A DNA stretch of 64,000 bases from Pempheris klunzingeri (GCF_042242105.1 NC_092029.1:18586885-18650884), one strand, 5' to 3'; counted from the stretch's first letter, positions 1-12,085 are shown. The notes: a model not told the origin generated them from the sequence alone. A program made the numbers and translations.

Positions 1-107
1 GAGGAAGGGGAAGAGGAGAGGGAAATGGTGCAGGGTAAAGTGAAAAGGTTGTTGCATGTCCTAACTGTGTTTTCCTTTATAGACGCACATCCTGGACACT
101 ATTTTGC

Positions 108-345
108 AGAGGTGGAGGAAGCATTCCGATTTTTTACTCAAGTAAAAGTACCAGTGCCACACTGTAAAAATACATTACAGGCAAACGTGAACATGATACT
201 TAAATAAATGTAGAAGTAGAATCAGGAAAATGTATTCAAAGTATCAAAGTACTGCAGTAGTGGAATCTAACTAAGTACATTTATACAAGTACTTTACTTC
301 TGTACAGTTATGAGGTATTTGCACTTTACTTACCTTTACCATATT
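108..345. repeat. Teleost dispersed repeat (AAGTAAAAGTAC family)
   Basis: The sequence begins with a GTGGAGGAAG-type end, contains ACTCAAGTAAAAGTAC and CACTGTAAAAATAC, and ends with GTGGAATCTAACTAAG and TACAAGTACTTTACTTC. I recognise this as a very common fish MITE-like dispersed repeat with self-complementary ends. Short open frames across it have no coding features. The family assignment is from memory and was not searched. Confidence 0.6.
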
Positions 346-527
346 ATTGCATAGTATGTAATACCCCACCCCCCCACCCCGACCGTTTGGGATAGGAGGT
401 ATAGACGATGGACGGATGGATGGATTAGCATTGCCTAAAAGAGCAGTATTTTTCTCTAGTGGTTGGTTTAACAATTTTTTATTTATTGGCTGCAATTTGT
501 GATTTGGGTTAATCTGGGGGCTGTACA

Positions 528-528
528 G

Positions 529-581
<53 letters not shown>

Positions 582-592
582 CATATATATAC

Positions 593-636
<44 letters not shown>

Positions 637-637
637 T
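528..637. repeat. (CA)n / (TA)n compound microsatellite
   Basis: About 23 CA units are followed by alternating TATATACA and TATATATA stretches and a second short CA run. The threonine/histidine-repeat frames that cross it are artefacts of the dinucleotide repeat. Confidence 0.97.
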
Positions 638-814
638 TATGTAATTGTACAAGTAGAATAAATTACATATGCATACATACATACATGATCATATATATGA
701 CATTATAAATGACACTTGTGGAGAAATGAATTATTTACAATGCATTCTGCATTCCGGGCACAAAGTGTTCCTGAAGCACAAGTAGGTCGGCTCTGTGTGT
801 CACCTCCAGGCTTC

Positions 815-830
815 ACCGGCAGAGGGCGCT
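815..830 (+). promoter_or_regulatory. CTCF-like motif upstream of ptrhd1
   Basis: The string ACCGGCAGAGGGCGCT matches the core CTCF recognition pattern (CC-x3-AG-A/G-GGGCGC). It sits about 88 bases before the ptrhd1 start codon, in a GC-richer stretch that presumably holds the promoter. No TATA box is evident. Occupancy is inferred from the motif only. Confidence 0.5.
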
Positions 831-917
831 ACCGTTTTAGCACCGGCTCAGAATCAACTGCACCGCGGCTGAACCGGAAAATAAACAAACACTCAATCGG
901 TTCCTGTGCAGCTGAAC

Positions 918-2008
918 ATGGCGGCCACGGGAGCCGGGTGTCCTGGCCGGTTGGTCCAGTACGTCGTTGTCCGGTCCGACCTGGTTCACAAGCTGTCCTG
1001 GCCCCTGGGAGCCGTTATAACTCAGGCCTGTCACGCTGCCACCGCAGCCATTCACCTCCACTACGGAGACCCGGACACGCAGCAGTACCTGGCGGAGCTG
1101 GACTCCATGCATAAAGTGGTGCTCGGGGTGAGCGCGACACGCCGAACTCCATTCAAATATTCCTCACTCAGATATTCCTTAAATGCTGCTTGAATTGTCA
1201 ACAACCCTACATAATGTGCATAAGCCGGTCTGGTTGGCTGTATTATTCGGCATCATTACATTTATATAAAGTGCCGTTTTTATCCAGTTTGCACTAGCTA
1301 GTATTCCCTCCGTGCTGTTTTCACTGTTAAGCTAACTTGGCTGTGGAAAAACACGTGCGAAAAGATCATAAGAATTTAAAATTTCAAAAGCCCTCGATTT
1401 TACTATGAAGACATGTCTAATGAGTGCCGAATTTAGCAGTCACTCCATAAGAATCTAATAAGTTACTGGGTAGTTTTGTAGCTTGTTTCTATTTCTGCTG
1501 ATAAGTAAAGAAACTTTAAAATGTGGAGATTTCGAATAGAGTGTGGTATGTCTCCATGTAAGGTGTAGGTTAGTAGTTTGACTAATGTTAAAGCAACCAA
1601 ACACAAATTTTGAGAGATGACTCTTATAATTTTATATAAACTCCCTATTCTGTGGTCACGTAGGACAAAATTGTATTTCACTATATTGCAATTTAACAAT
1701 TGCTTTTGTAGACTTATTGTTTATTTGTTTAATTTCACCACTTCATATGACATTTGTGCTCCTAAATCAACAACAAATGTTTCTTTAATAGACTGGCTTA
1801 CTGTAAGAGTGTGTGTTTTTTTTTTTTTCCCCTCTAGGCCCCAGATGAGGCTGCCCTCTCCAGTCTGTCAGAGAATCTATCACAGGCCGGTGTGGCCCAC
1901 AAGCTTTGGATCGAACAGCCAGAAAACATCCCCACCTGCTTGGCTCTGAAGCCGTACCCAAAAGAGACTGTCCAGCCGCTGCTGCGCAAATTCAAACTCT
2001 TCAAATGA
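918..2008 (+). CDS. ptrhd1: Peptidyl-tRNA hydrolase domain-containing protein 1 (ptrhd1), two exons
   Basis: Exon 1 is 918-1127 (70 codons, donor GTGAGC) and exon 2 is 1838-2008 (57 codons including TGA, acceptor after a T-tract ending CCCTCTAG). The junction is phase 0 and gives a 126-residue protein. Recognisable family signatures are [11 protein letters not shown] near the N terminus, QACHAATAA around residues 38-46, the APDEAAL motif opening exon 2, and a C terminus of [19 protein letters not shown] then FKLFK. This is the PTH2-like fold of PTRHD1, a predicted peptidyl-tRNA hydrolase whose catalytic role in animals is poorly established. ATG 918 (MAATGAG) was chosen because it matches the MAASGAE-type start of the human protein; the in-frame GTG at 906 is not a credible start. 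An ATTAAA poly(A) signal lies at 2156-2161. In human, PTRHD1 also neighbours NCOA1. Confidence 0.95.
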
Positions 2009-2155
2009 CTTCATTAGAGACATCGTCCATGCGTCACTACATTGCATGACAACAGTGAGGTTGGCGCCACTGAAGCATCTCAGTATCTAATGTCATTTAC
2101 AATCTGAAAGTTGTGTTCATCTTCTCAGTGCATCCACACAGCTGTCATTTCCAAG

Positions 2156-2161
2156 ATTAAA
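2156..2161 (+). terminator. ptrhd1 poly(A) signal ATTAAA
   Basis: ATTAAA lies about 150 bases downstream of the ptrhd1 stop codon, followed by a GT-rich stretch. It is the nearest plausible cleavage/polyadenylation signal. The intervening 2009-2155 would be the 3'UTR. Confidence 0.6.
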
Positions 2162-2239
2162 GTGGGAAAATATGGAGTTCTTTTCTGGAATAATTTGTTC
2201 AGGTGTTAAAAAAAACACGGGCTACATTTGTTTTGCACT

Positions 2240-2480
2240 TATTAGATTAGATTAGATTCAACTTTATTGTCATTACACCTGTACAGTACAAGGCAATGAA
2301 ATGCAGTTTGGCATCTAACCAGAAGTGCAATTTGTAGCAAGTGCAGAAATATATAAAGGGTATGTACAGAATATACAGAAGGGTGTTTACGGATGCTATA
2401 TACAGATTAGTGCTATGAACATGTGTGCTAGTAACTACAGGTATAAATAAAAATATAATATACAGATTATTAAGCAAAAG
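2240..2480 (-). repeat. 3' tail of an L2-type LINE or dependent SINE
   Basis: Read on the minus strand this ends in GTAATGACAATAAAGTTGAATCTAATCTAATCTAAT. That is the characteristic simple-repeat-terminated tail of fish L2/CR1-type non-LTR elements, preceded by an AT-rich body with no coding capacity. No open reverse-transcriptase domain remains. The clade call is inferred from the tail alone. Confidence 0.5.
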
Positions 2481-3670
2481 CAGGAAATTCATTTTTCAAC
2501 AGTATGTAACACAAGTAAATAGATGAGTGCAATTCAGTGATATAAAAAGACTGGGCCATGTGTTCCTGAAGTGTAAAAGGGTTTGTTGTTAACACATTAA
2601 GTAGATAAATCATAAGATTATGATTTAAATCACGACAGTCTGCAGCACTGCATTACCCCAAATCTTTTTCCTTTTTGTTAAAATCCCTTAAATGCAATAA
2701 TTATGAATTGTGTTATAATTATATATATAAACTTAATTAGAGCCTGTTGTGTTTAAATGTGCAAAATTTAAACAATCTCAAGTTTACATGACTATTGCAT
2801 GTTAAAGCATATCTCTACCGGCGGACAGCTGCTGCAATGATTCACTGATTTAGTGCTTAGAAAAAGAGGAAAAGGCAAATTGTCTGTCATCTATATCTGA
2901 GCAACAAGAGGATAGATCAGAATGTGATCTCCCACTGGAACCGTCCAAGATCAATCTGTCCTCAACTACTTTGTCCTTTATTCTGTTCAGAAATAAGTGA
3001 AAGTGGCCATGATTGAGGATCTTTCCATCACTTCATCGGCCACAGGTCATATGTAGCTCATTCTGGGACAAACCAGGCAGAAACACATCTCTCTATCGCT
3101 GGATGAGTTTTTTTCCGGCTAGTCTAGAAACAGGAGTTGTGAAATTGTTAATATAAAGAAAACCGAATGCTGTGAAACAGGTCGGATGTCTTTTCGGTTA
3201 CTTAAAGTAGGCTCAAAGTCAGCTGCTGTCTATTTTATAAAAAAAAAAAAATAAAAAAAAACTCACACCACGGTGCCAAAAGATGTGTTGATTACTGAAT
3301 GATTAGTAAGAACAACCGGTTGTTACTCACTGTTGTTCATTGTGGACGTGTTTAACCTTTACCACAGTCCCAGCATGCTAGGTTTCACAGCTGACCTTGC
3401 CATTTCACCTAATTCCCTCTGTTACCTAAATGACTCCCCGTGAGCTTTTTTAGGAAGACAAAACACACATTCACAACAGATCAACATGCATCATGCAAAA
3501 ACGTAAGAGTCTGTGTACATTGAAGGTTAAAATAAAAAGACGGTCACCTCTTGCCGCCATGACCCAGCAGATAATAAATAATGATAATAATATGTGTCCT
3601 CGTCCTTTCCCTCTCTCCGTATAATCCACAAGGTCGGGGTTTTGTTGTTGCCTCCATTGTTCTGTGTAAA

Positions 3671-3705
<35 letters not shown>

Positions 3706-5480
3706 GATGATGATATAATTATAAAACACAAAGTCCACTTTATTCAACTCTTTACATTTGAGACACCAAACATTTAGGGGAAATATATAATGCACAATAT
3801 CTGATATTTACTTGTATGTGTTTTCTTGTCTTTGTGTAAATAGCCTGTAAATAAACTTTTATTCACCATGAAAGCAGCACTAACTACATGTGCTACGTAA
3901 GTAAATGGCAACTTCCAGTACTTGCTATTGATTCATTTGCAATTAACTCCTAAAGTGTCCCAAAACTGACATTGGTGGTGGTCACCAGTGACTCTGTGAA
4001 TTGACTTTTTTAGTCTATGGCTCGGCACGAGGGCAGGGATTCATTTATGGATTATTCCCATTATCAATTACTTGTCTTGGAGACTCACTTCTTTTGTCCT
4101 AAAGTGTCTAAAACCCAAACATATTCTGTTTTTCTGTCACAGAGGACAAAGAAAAGCAGCCAGTCCTCACAAAGCTGGAAGTAATCATGAATGTTGCTGG
4201 AAAATGGCAACTGATTTTCAAAATTGTGGTTGATTAACATCAATCTGCACATTACAGCTGAAAGATCCGAGTGAGGTAACAAGAAAAAAAACCAACACAT
4301 TTTTGGGTGGAAGTGGACTTTAATATTTATTTCCGCCCTGTAGGCAGTTCAGGTTTTGAAGGACTCAAAGAGAAACACATAAAACTGAAGTTTTTACAGC
4401 ATTAAGTGGTGTGGTAGAACCTGAATGATACCAAACTATTCATTTTACACAGAAGTAGGAATGCAGCTAACAATTCTTTATTGTCAGTTAATCTGCTGAA
4501 TATTTTTATAATTATATACATATATGTTCAGAAAATAGTGAAATCTCCTTTGCAATTCCTCCAAGCCCGAGCTAATGTCCCAACCGACAGTCTAAAACAA
4601 AAAATATTAATTTAACTAGCACATAAGACAGCACCACGGAGAAATGCAGCAAATCCTAACAAGTGAGAAACTGGAACTAGGAAAGGTTTCATTTCCTATC
4701 AGTTACCTAATTGTGTGAGCTCTGCACAGCAGCTGGCAGTAAGAAATGTCTGCAGACTGCCCTCTCAGTCTGACACTGGCTGACTGTGTCTGTAGAAAGT
4801 CATTTCTCTGAATTACCTAAATGTTTTTAGAATAAGACTGCATGCCATGTGTGTCTCATCTTCAACTTCCACCTCCTTTTTTTTAAGCCTTTAATGCCTG
4901 AACCATGAAATAATTGAAACTGGAGTGTTTATTTAACCTTCTGACAAATTACAAGAAAAAAAAAACTAAATTTAAGTTTAAAAAGTTTTAATTTGTATCA
5001 TTTTTGCTACATCCAGCATTTTTGTGCAATTTATTCTTATCACACTGATGATGTAGAGGTGCGTGTATCAAATATGATACACTTGGCGTTAAAGGGTTAA
5101 GTGTTTTCTAATGACGTGCTTGCCAATAATTATTACATTTGAAAAAAGAAAGCCATAACCCCCCCCCCCCCCCCAAAAAAAAACAGTAATAAATGAGCTC
5201 CATTGCTCAGAACTCCCAGGGATCCAAATCCAGGCAGCATTCGTCAGTGGTAACCTTGAACTTTGAAGTCAGCCTGCAAGCTTTAAGGGAACGTAAGTAC
5301 CAATTAACAAATTACACAGAATGTAATTACTCCCCCCCCCAAAAGATGTCCTGAAGACAAACCCATCCGCATGCTGCTCTCATTCTTACATGTAATGTCA
5401 TCACAATATTGAGAGAGCAACGTACATGAGGAACAATGAATTGCGGATATTTAACATTTAAGGACAAATAAAATAACCTG
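2481..5480. other. Intergenic AT-rich sequence with simple repeats
   Basis: I see no gene in this stretch. It holds a poly-A tract (about 3239-3260), a 34-base G homopolymer (3671-3704) and a C/A homopolymer junction at 5159-5184. Proline-rich frames on the minus strand come only from the G tract. Confidence 0.7.
3671..3704. repeat. (G)34 homopolymer
   Basis: An uninterrupted run of 34 G follows TCTGTGTAAA and precedes TGATGATGATATAAT. Homopolymers of this length are unstable, and the length in the assembly may not be exact. Confidence 0.9.
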
Positions 5481-5484
5481 TAAT

Positions 5485-6240
5485 GTAATTCAAAGATTCA
5501 AAGACTTTACTGTCACATGCTCAGCAGTTACATGAAGCAGTCACTGGCAGTGAAATTCTTGTGTCTCTGGTTCCCGGTAACACTGCTAACAGTATCAAAG
5601 AAAAACACACCAGCAAGTAAGTAAGTAGGCTAATATAAATAAGGTATATACAACTAAAAAAATAATAAGAAAATAAAATAAAATGTACAGCTAAATAGAT
5701 AAATAGAGGTGCAAAATAAGGCAGTGCAAAATTGTTTGTGCAGATTATGGGCAGTTTAAAAGTCTTATGGCCTGGGGGATGAAACTGTCTCTGAGCCTGC
5801 TGCTGCGGGCTCGGATGCTGCGGTACTGACAGCCAGACAGCAGCAGGCAGAACAGTTTGTGGCTGGGGTGGTAAGAGTCCTTGATGATACTGGTGGCCTT
5901 CCTCTTACACCGCTGGGTGGAGAGGTCCTCCATGGATGGCAGCATCATCCTGGTGATGTGCTGTGTGGTCTTCACCACCCTCTGTAGATCCTTATGGTTG
6001 AGGGCGGTGCAACCGCCGTACCAGGAGGTGACGCAGCCAGTCAGGATGCTCTCAATGGTGCACCTGTAGAAGCTGCAGAGTATCCTGGAGTCCACGTTGA
6101 GGAAGAAGAGCCGCTGTCTCGCCGACTTGGTGATGAAGTCAGTGTGGTGAGACCGGGTCAATGTGAACCCAGAGGAACCTGAAGCTGCTGACTGAAAAGC
6201 AATGAAATGTTTGACCGCTGCGACTGTGCGTTTGGTGCCT
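5485..6240 (-). mobile_element. L2-type LINE remnant: reverse-transcriptase C-terminal end and 3' tail
   Basis: On the minus strand, 5745-6251 is an open frame of 168 codons. It contains SFYRCTIESILTGCVTSWYG, then RVVKTTQHITRMMLPSMEDL, then SIIKDSYHPSHKLFCLLLSG and RYRSIR-like residues. This is the region just after the reverse-transcriptase domain of fish L2/Maui/Rex1-like LINEs. Downstream (5485-5740) the element ends in a tail with GACAGTAAAGTCTTTGAATCTTTGAA. The element is strongly 5'-truncated: no endonuclease domain and no YXDD box are present, so it cannot move on its own. The precise clade is uncertain. Confidence 0.85.
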
Positions 6241-8090
6241 TGTGAAAACATGATGGTTGGGCACTTTGTGGGCGGGACACAAAAGTAAAAGAAATCATAA
6301 AGAAAATGTACAGTACATTACATATTTCTAACTTTTCTGTCTTTGAAACAGCTGCACGGGTCTCTACGTATAACAGGGAGTGAAGGAACAGTAAACAGCA
6401 GGAAATGTGCTGTGTACAGTCTCTATAGTCTCATAGGGCAAAGTCCACACAAGTCTCCAAAACACTGTTTCATATGAGGGCTGACATTAAAGCTGCACTT
6501 AACATTAAAGCTGCACTGGTTAATATTTTACATGGACAGTGGCTCAAACGACTACGCTACTGTATGTGGAACGTGAAAGTAGTCTTTTGCAACTCATAGA
6601 GAATCATCACCCAGTTCTACAGTTCATCTCACCTCTGCAGAGCAGTTTAGTGTTTTTCAGCTCACGGTTTGGTTTTTAAATATTTACCATTTTGCTTCAG
6701 TGTCATAATTCCCATCAGCCTTGTTTCCAACAGGCTGCTTGTCACAACAGGCACTTTTTTGTTGTTGTTTTTTTTGCAGTGAACAAGCTCTGACAAACCC
6801 ACCACATGCTGTGAACATGGTGAAGCGTCTAGCAGCTTAAGAGCAGGATATTGTTCCCAGGAGATCAAACTGGAGCTAAGAAGGAGAATCAGCATCCCAT
6901 TTGTCAGGTGCCCAGAAGACTCTAATTGAAAGCTAATATTGTTGTGCATCTGCTGGATGTATAAACAGGCACTAGTTTGAATTCTGCACCATCGCACTAT
7001 TACATTCTTTTTTTAGACATGCGCTCGTATGCCAATATCAGTACATAGTAGTTAAATGTTTGTTTTCTTTTGTTCAACTTTGTCGTCCTAGTTTTCTTTT
7101 TCTTTTCTTTTTTAGTCGTGTGACGAGGAGTCTAACTCCTTGCATGTGCACACACACTTAGTAAAGCTGATACTAAATCTGATTGAAAAACGTATTGATT
7201 TCTAGCTGGTTGAGAGGTTGCCAGAAAACTGATGAATGCCATCACATAATCATTGTTTACCAGTTTATCAAACCTCCATTTGAAACCAGCGGGAACTGCA
7301 CCAACGCCTGTCCCATAATACACATACACAAATATTCTCTGAATATATTTGGGCCTGATGCAATAAGAACGCTGAACGCCTCACAGCTGTACATGTTGCA
7401 CCGGCACCTCTTTCCTTTGTCATCTCATCTCTATTTTCAGGAAATTGTAGATCTCCAAATAAAGCGTTACCGTTTTGCACTATTAGTTCGAGCACAGGAC
7501 GAGTTGTGGGTATTTTGAGTGTAATTGCTCGTGTATAGCTTCTATTTCATTCATTTTTATCCACTTACACTTATTTATTAAACGCATCTGCACTTATTTA
7601 TGTCTTGTGCTGCTGCAGCAACCAAACGTTCCCTCTGGGAGATCAGCAAAAAGCTAGATTTATCTCCGTGCTGTTTTGAGATCACATTCTGTTTTAGAGT
7701 ACAGAACAATACTAATTATGACCCTTATCCCCACAGATATAGGAACAGTTGATGCTGTCACTACTATTGAGGACACGGAGGTCTTGTCCTCTGATTGTAT
7801 GTCTTTTTAAAACTAGGGTTTGTTGCCCCTGATTGTGTCTTATCAGATGTCTTAATGCCGTGCGGTGAGGCCAAAGACTAAACCTCACACTGTGGACAAT
7901 GAAGTTCCCAACAGCATCAGACAGCATCACTATGTACCAGACACTGGATTGTGCATCCACACACACCCACACACCCACCCACACACACACACCCACACAG
8001 ACAGGAGGCCTGTAGTTTGAACGGTGCACCATCAGATCACAGCCTGCACCCTTTGCTCCGTGTGGTGTGCTCCTATCACCCCCCTCTCGG
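6241..8090. other. Intergenic sequence, no gene seen
   Basis: The segment is AT-rich without exon-like open frames. Short frames at 6662-6997 and 7183-7518 show no domain, no codon signature and no plausible splice context. A CA/CCCA microsatellite (7950-8005) closes it just before GC content rises. Confidence 0.6.
7950..8005. repeat. CA/CCCA microsatellite
   Basis: Interspersed ACACACCC and CACACA units lie upstream of the CpG-rich block that probably contains the ncoa1 promoter. Confidence 0.9.
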
Positions 8091-8854
8091 CGCCTGTTCC
8101 GCGTCGTGTCCACGCAAACGTGTCCCCTCCAGCAGTCGCTCAGCTCCTCTCTCTATCAACACAGTAGCTTCTTGCCCGCTGCCCTCCTCGTGAACGCGCC
8201 CCCGTGCGCACGAGCACCCCTGTTTGTTTGTGTTGAGAGATTGGAAATGGCGGAGAGCAGAGACCAAAGCGATAACTTGGGTTTGCAAACGCGAGTGCGC
8301 CGTCATTGAAACGCAGAAACCCGCCCGCAAGTGATTCTCGGACTTACTGAAGAATTGCAGCTGCCGATGGGACACAAGTCGGACACCGCGAAAAAAGGGG
8401 TTTTTGGAACAAGGTTTGGGTTTGGCGAGCTGGTTAGCTAGCTAAGCTAACCGTGCTGGCAGCCTGGCGTTAGCTAGCTCCAAGTCGTGTGTGATTTTAA
8501 CTACGCAGGCTTGTTTGTCAACATAAGCTGGCGAGAAACTGCTAGCGAGCCAGCTAACAGTCAACTTTTGCCCCCCCGTTTCCAAGCTAACCTACCCGGG
8601 TTATGACATGTTCGCCACAGCTGTCCGCAGAATTACCAATCCGAAGTAACGGCGGATAAGAAGAGAAGTCAAGACAAGATCTGACTATCCTTTGAGCAAG
8701 TAAGTTAAGCTGGTTAGCTAAGTTAGCTAACTGGCTCGTTTTACGCACAAAATACGCCGCCGTGCGCGTGGGAACTAATCATCCAGCGTGACAACCTAAA
8801 GCAAGACACGGTTGGCAGGATCTTTATTTACAAGTCGGACGGACGACAGACCAG
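8085..8854 (+). promoter_or_regulatory. ncoa1: CpG-rich block: probable ncoa1 promoter and first non-coding exon
   Basis: From about 8085 the sequence becomes GC- and CpG-rich (for example CGTGTCCCCTCC, GAACGCGCCCCCGTGCGCACG), unlike the flanking AT-rich DNA. It ends with a strong consensus 5' splice site, CAG|GTAAGC at 8854/8855; a weaker one (CAA|GTAAGT) is near 8699. No gene other than ncoa1 lies downstream on this strand, so this is the best candidate for the TSS and 5' non-coding exon. There is no TATA box. The block contains a short upstream ORF (8247-8309) and repeated TTAGCTAGC/GCTAAC motifs (8430-8730). The exact TSS cannot be read from sequence. Confidence 0.55.
8247..8309 (+). other. 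20-codon upstream ORF in the presumptive first exon
   Basis: ATG at 8247 sits in a good initiation context (GAAATGG) and opens MAESRDQSDNLGLQTRVRRH followed by TGA. If the first exon begins upstream, this would be a translated leader ORF able to reduce initiation at the distant main ATG. Transcription start and translation are not shown by the sequence. Confidence 0.35.
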
Positions 8855-11729
8855 GTAAGCGACAGGAGACACACACACGCATGACAACATGTCATCCTGA
8901 CGAGCCGTGGTCTGAACTGGCCGCTGCAGCGGAGCTTTACCGAGGGCCTCCAAAACACGCCTGACTCATTGTTGAGTTTTCCACCTTAATGTTGCTACAT
9001 TTCACCGACACCATCTTTTCTAGCTGGACACATAACGTGCAGTGCTCGCTGAGACATGTTTTTTTTTTTTTTTGCCCCTCCGCCACCTGCACAGAAAAAT
9101 ACGAGGCTGTCCTTACGTAAGTCGGTCCGGTCGGCCTCGAGGGGTCGCAGCTCCTCGTCGGACTCGCAGCTTCGCGTCCTGAACGCGAAAACTTGTAGGA
9201 CATCTTCACCTCTAGACGTTCAGCTAAAAAAAAACAACCACAAAGAGGCTCTGGTGGGATTTAACCTTCACACAGAGCTCCTGTAACGTGTTAAAAAAAG
9301 ATGCTCAGAGTAGATCAAGAACGTGTGGACTCATTAGCATTCATGTAATGGACAGAAATTGAGCAAATTTGCTGCTGATTGGTTGTCTGGTTTGTTTTAA
9401 AGGTGTTTAAGCTTTTGTGTAGAATTCTAAAATGCAAGTTTTAAAGTTTTGAATATGTTTGATTGTGAAAATATTGAATCTGCAGCTTCAACCAAGTGAA
9501 TTAATGTGTTTCTAATTCTAATAAGTGGATGGGAGCGTTCAGTACCAACTCATTATGTTCCAGGGCATGTCTGGTTTGAAGTGATTTATCAGAGGATGTA
9601 GGGAAAACCAACAGTGAAATGTAAATAATTTGCCTCACTGTGTTTTAAAACAAGTTCTAGATGATGGTTTACACCACAAATGAGCATTTCCCACTTAGAA
9701 ATGCTTAATCTAACTAGTGACACTTCAGTCAGATTAAGATTTCCTTGCATGAGAAAGTAAAATACTTAGGGTAAAGTCACAATGCTTACATCACATCATC
9801 ATATTATTATATCATGGTGTTCTGGGAACAACATCAAGTTAACAAGTTAAACAAGTATTTGATTATAAATGGCATTTGAACATTAGTGAGATGTGGCGTT
9901 TGTGTGCAGAAAAGTGTTTTAGCTGTTGGGTGGATGGTGGACGTGCATGTGAAGACCTGATCGACTGCGTTGAGACTTGAGATGCAAGTAAATTTAAAGC
10001 AACTGGAACAGTTTCAATGCAAATGAGTTTCTTTAAGTCAAGACAGATCTGCAGATGGAATTGTTTATTCAATTTGTTAAATTGTAAAGATCTTCATGCA
10101 TGTCTCCGTCGGCTGCATTGCTTCACCTAAGCTTGATGATAGCAAGCAGTGTGTTTGTGTAGTATTAACGCTGCAGACTTTGCCAGGCTCGAAGTGAAAG
10201 CGTTGTAGCTGGGCCTCTCAAGGCTAAGATGTAGCCCAGATAAGAGCCAGGATATAGAGTTCAATGTAGGCCTCAGTCATTCAGTTCAAAGTTTGCAACT
10301 GGACGGGCAGCAGAGAGACCGCCTGAGTGCAACCTGACAAAAACACCGTGCTAAAAAGTGAAACGAGTCATGGCTGTTGTTTCATTGCTTCTTCAGACTT
10401 CAGACTAAAACCCTGTGTCGTTAATTTTGCTTTGTGGCGTAGAAGACAGATTAAACAATGAATGCAAATTATCATATGGATGATGGATGCGCTTTCTCTC
10501 CCCCCCCCCCCAAAAAAAATGCAACTAGGATGTAAAGAAGAGATGCAGACCTTTTTAACCACATCTTGTCACAGCGTGGTGACATATTAAAGCACCGTAA
10601 GCTTCACCTCTCTAAAAGAGAGCGTTTGTTCATATAGAAGAACATGTGGAGGCAGATGAGGGAGGACATTGTTGGTGATTGATGAGCATTACAAGACTCC
10701 CAGAGTCTAATCCTATGTGTTTAACATTTATTCTATTGCAAGCAGTGCTATTGTAATGGTATTTTTATTTTATTAGCTCCACACACGAGCTGTTAAGCCT
10801 ACCTAAGGATGAGCCACATTTGAGCTAAATTGTTGGGAGTGGGAGCCCTCCTCCTCCCAGCTAAGCTCTGTGTCTGTATGGAGAATGAGCAGCCATTTTA
10901 GCACTCAGCTCTGCTGCAGCCTGCCTGCCTGCCACTGTCACAGCATTCTTCTGCTGGACCTGCAGTAGGTGTTCGTGCTGTTCCTGTTTGAACCCAACAG
11001 GACACCTGCAACCGACCTGTGAAAATGTCACTCTGATGCTTTTACCAACGCCCAGCAAATACTGAATACTGATGAATGCTATCTGTGGTGGCAGACGAAG
11101 CAGCGAGGCTCACCTGCCACACTGGGTGGCTACTTTTTGGGATGATTGCACTTGAATGTCTCCAGTTGTCAGTGTTGTCATGTAACTGTTAATCTGTGAT
11201 GGCGGCAGAAAGTTTAATATCTGTTATACTACTAAGTACCAAGACTTGACATAACCTGAATCATCTAAAACCACATCTGGCACTTTGTTTTTTTTGTCAC
11301 TTGTTCCACGCTTTAATCTTTTTGCTAATGTTTGCCTTTATCTTAATAAATTGCATTGCGCCATATCCCGCTACTGTGACTAGTGTCAACCCTTTGGATG
11401 AGTGATTAATTCCAGTGAGCAGCGAGGTGTTTGATGCCCTCTCCATCCTCACAGAGAGCTGGTCGTCCTCTTCTCGTCTTTAAGATCCTATCTAAGATTA
11501 CTGTCAACACTGGGATGCTACATGTAGAGTAAACTGCGTTGTCATAGGTGGGACAGTGAGACATTGTAGTGAAATGTTTGCCCTATGACTGTAGACGGTC
11601 GGAAAAATGGAGGCACTGATGGGAATTTGGCAATTGAGTTATTTATTTTAAGTGGATAACTACTTTGTAATAAGTTAGAATAACTTTAGTGGTCAAGTTT
11701 TTCCTTCTTTCAATACGTTGGCTTATGAC

Positions 11730-12085
11730 TAAATTATAGCTGCAACGATGAATCGATTAGTTATCGACTATTAAATTATTTGCCAACTATTTTGATAATT
11801 GATTAATTGTTTGTTTTCTATGAAAACAAGTAAAAGAAAGTCTCTGATTCCAGCTTCTTAAATGTGTATATTTTCTGGTTTCTTTACTCCTCTATGGCAG
11901 TAAACTGAATATCTTTAGGTTGTTGACAAAACAAGACACTTGAGGACATCCTCTTTGGTTTTAGGAAACACTGATTGACTTCTTCACTATTGTCTGACAT
12001 TTTACAGACCATACACGTAAGCTACTAATTGAGAAAATCATCAATAAATTAATCGGAAATGAAAATAATTGTTGCAGTTTGAGAC
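11730..12085 (+). repeat. Degraded MITE (GCAACGATGAATCGATTAG family)
   Basis: It starts AGCTGCAACGATGAATCGATTAG, contains TTTTGATAATTGATTAATTG and GTAAACTGAATATCTTTAGG, and ends AATCATCAATAAATTAATCGG with ATAATTGTTGCAG. This is the common teleost hAT-type MITE pattern, with self-complementary ends. Further degraded copies lie at 17465-17770, 22880-23115, 24530-24800, 34893-35210 and 37540-37790. Confidence 0.65.

Noticed and set aside
499..708. Open frame rich in His/Thr
   Set aside because: It is a translation of the (CA)n/(TA)n microsatellite.
3471..3795. Two proline-rich minus-strand frames
   Set aside because: The proline runs come only from the 34-base G homopolymer; no domain or splice context.
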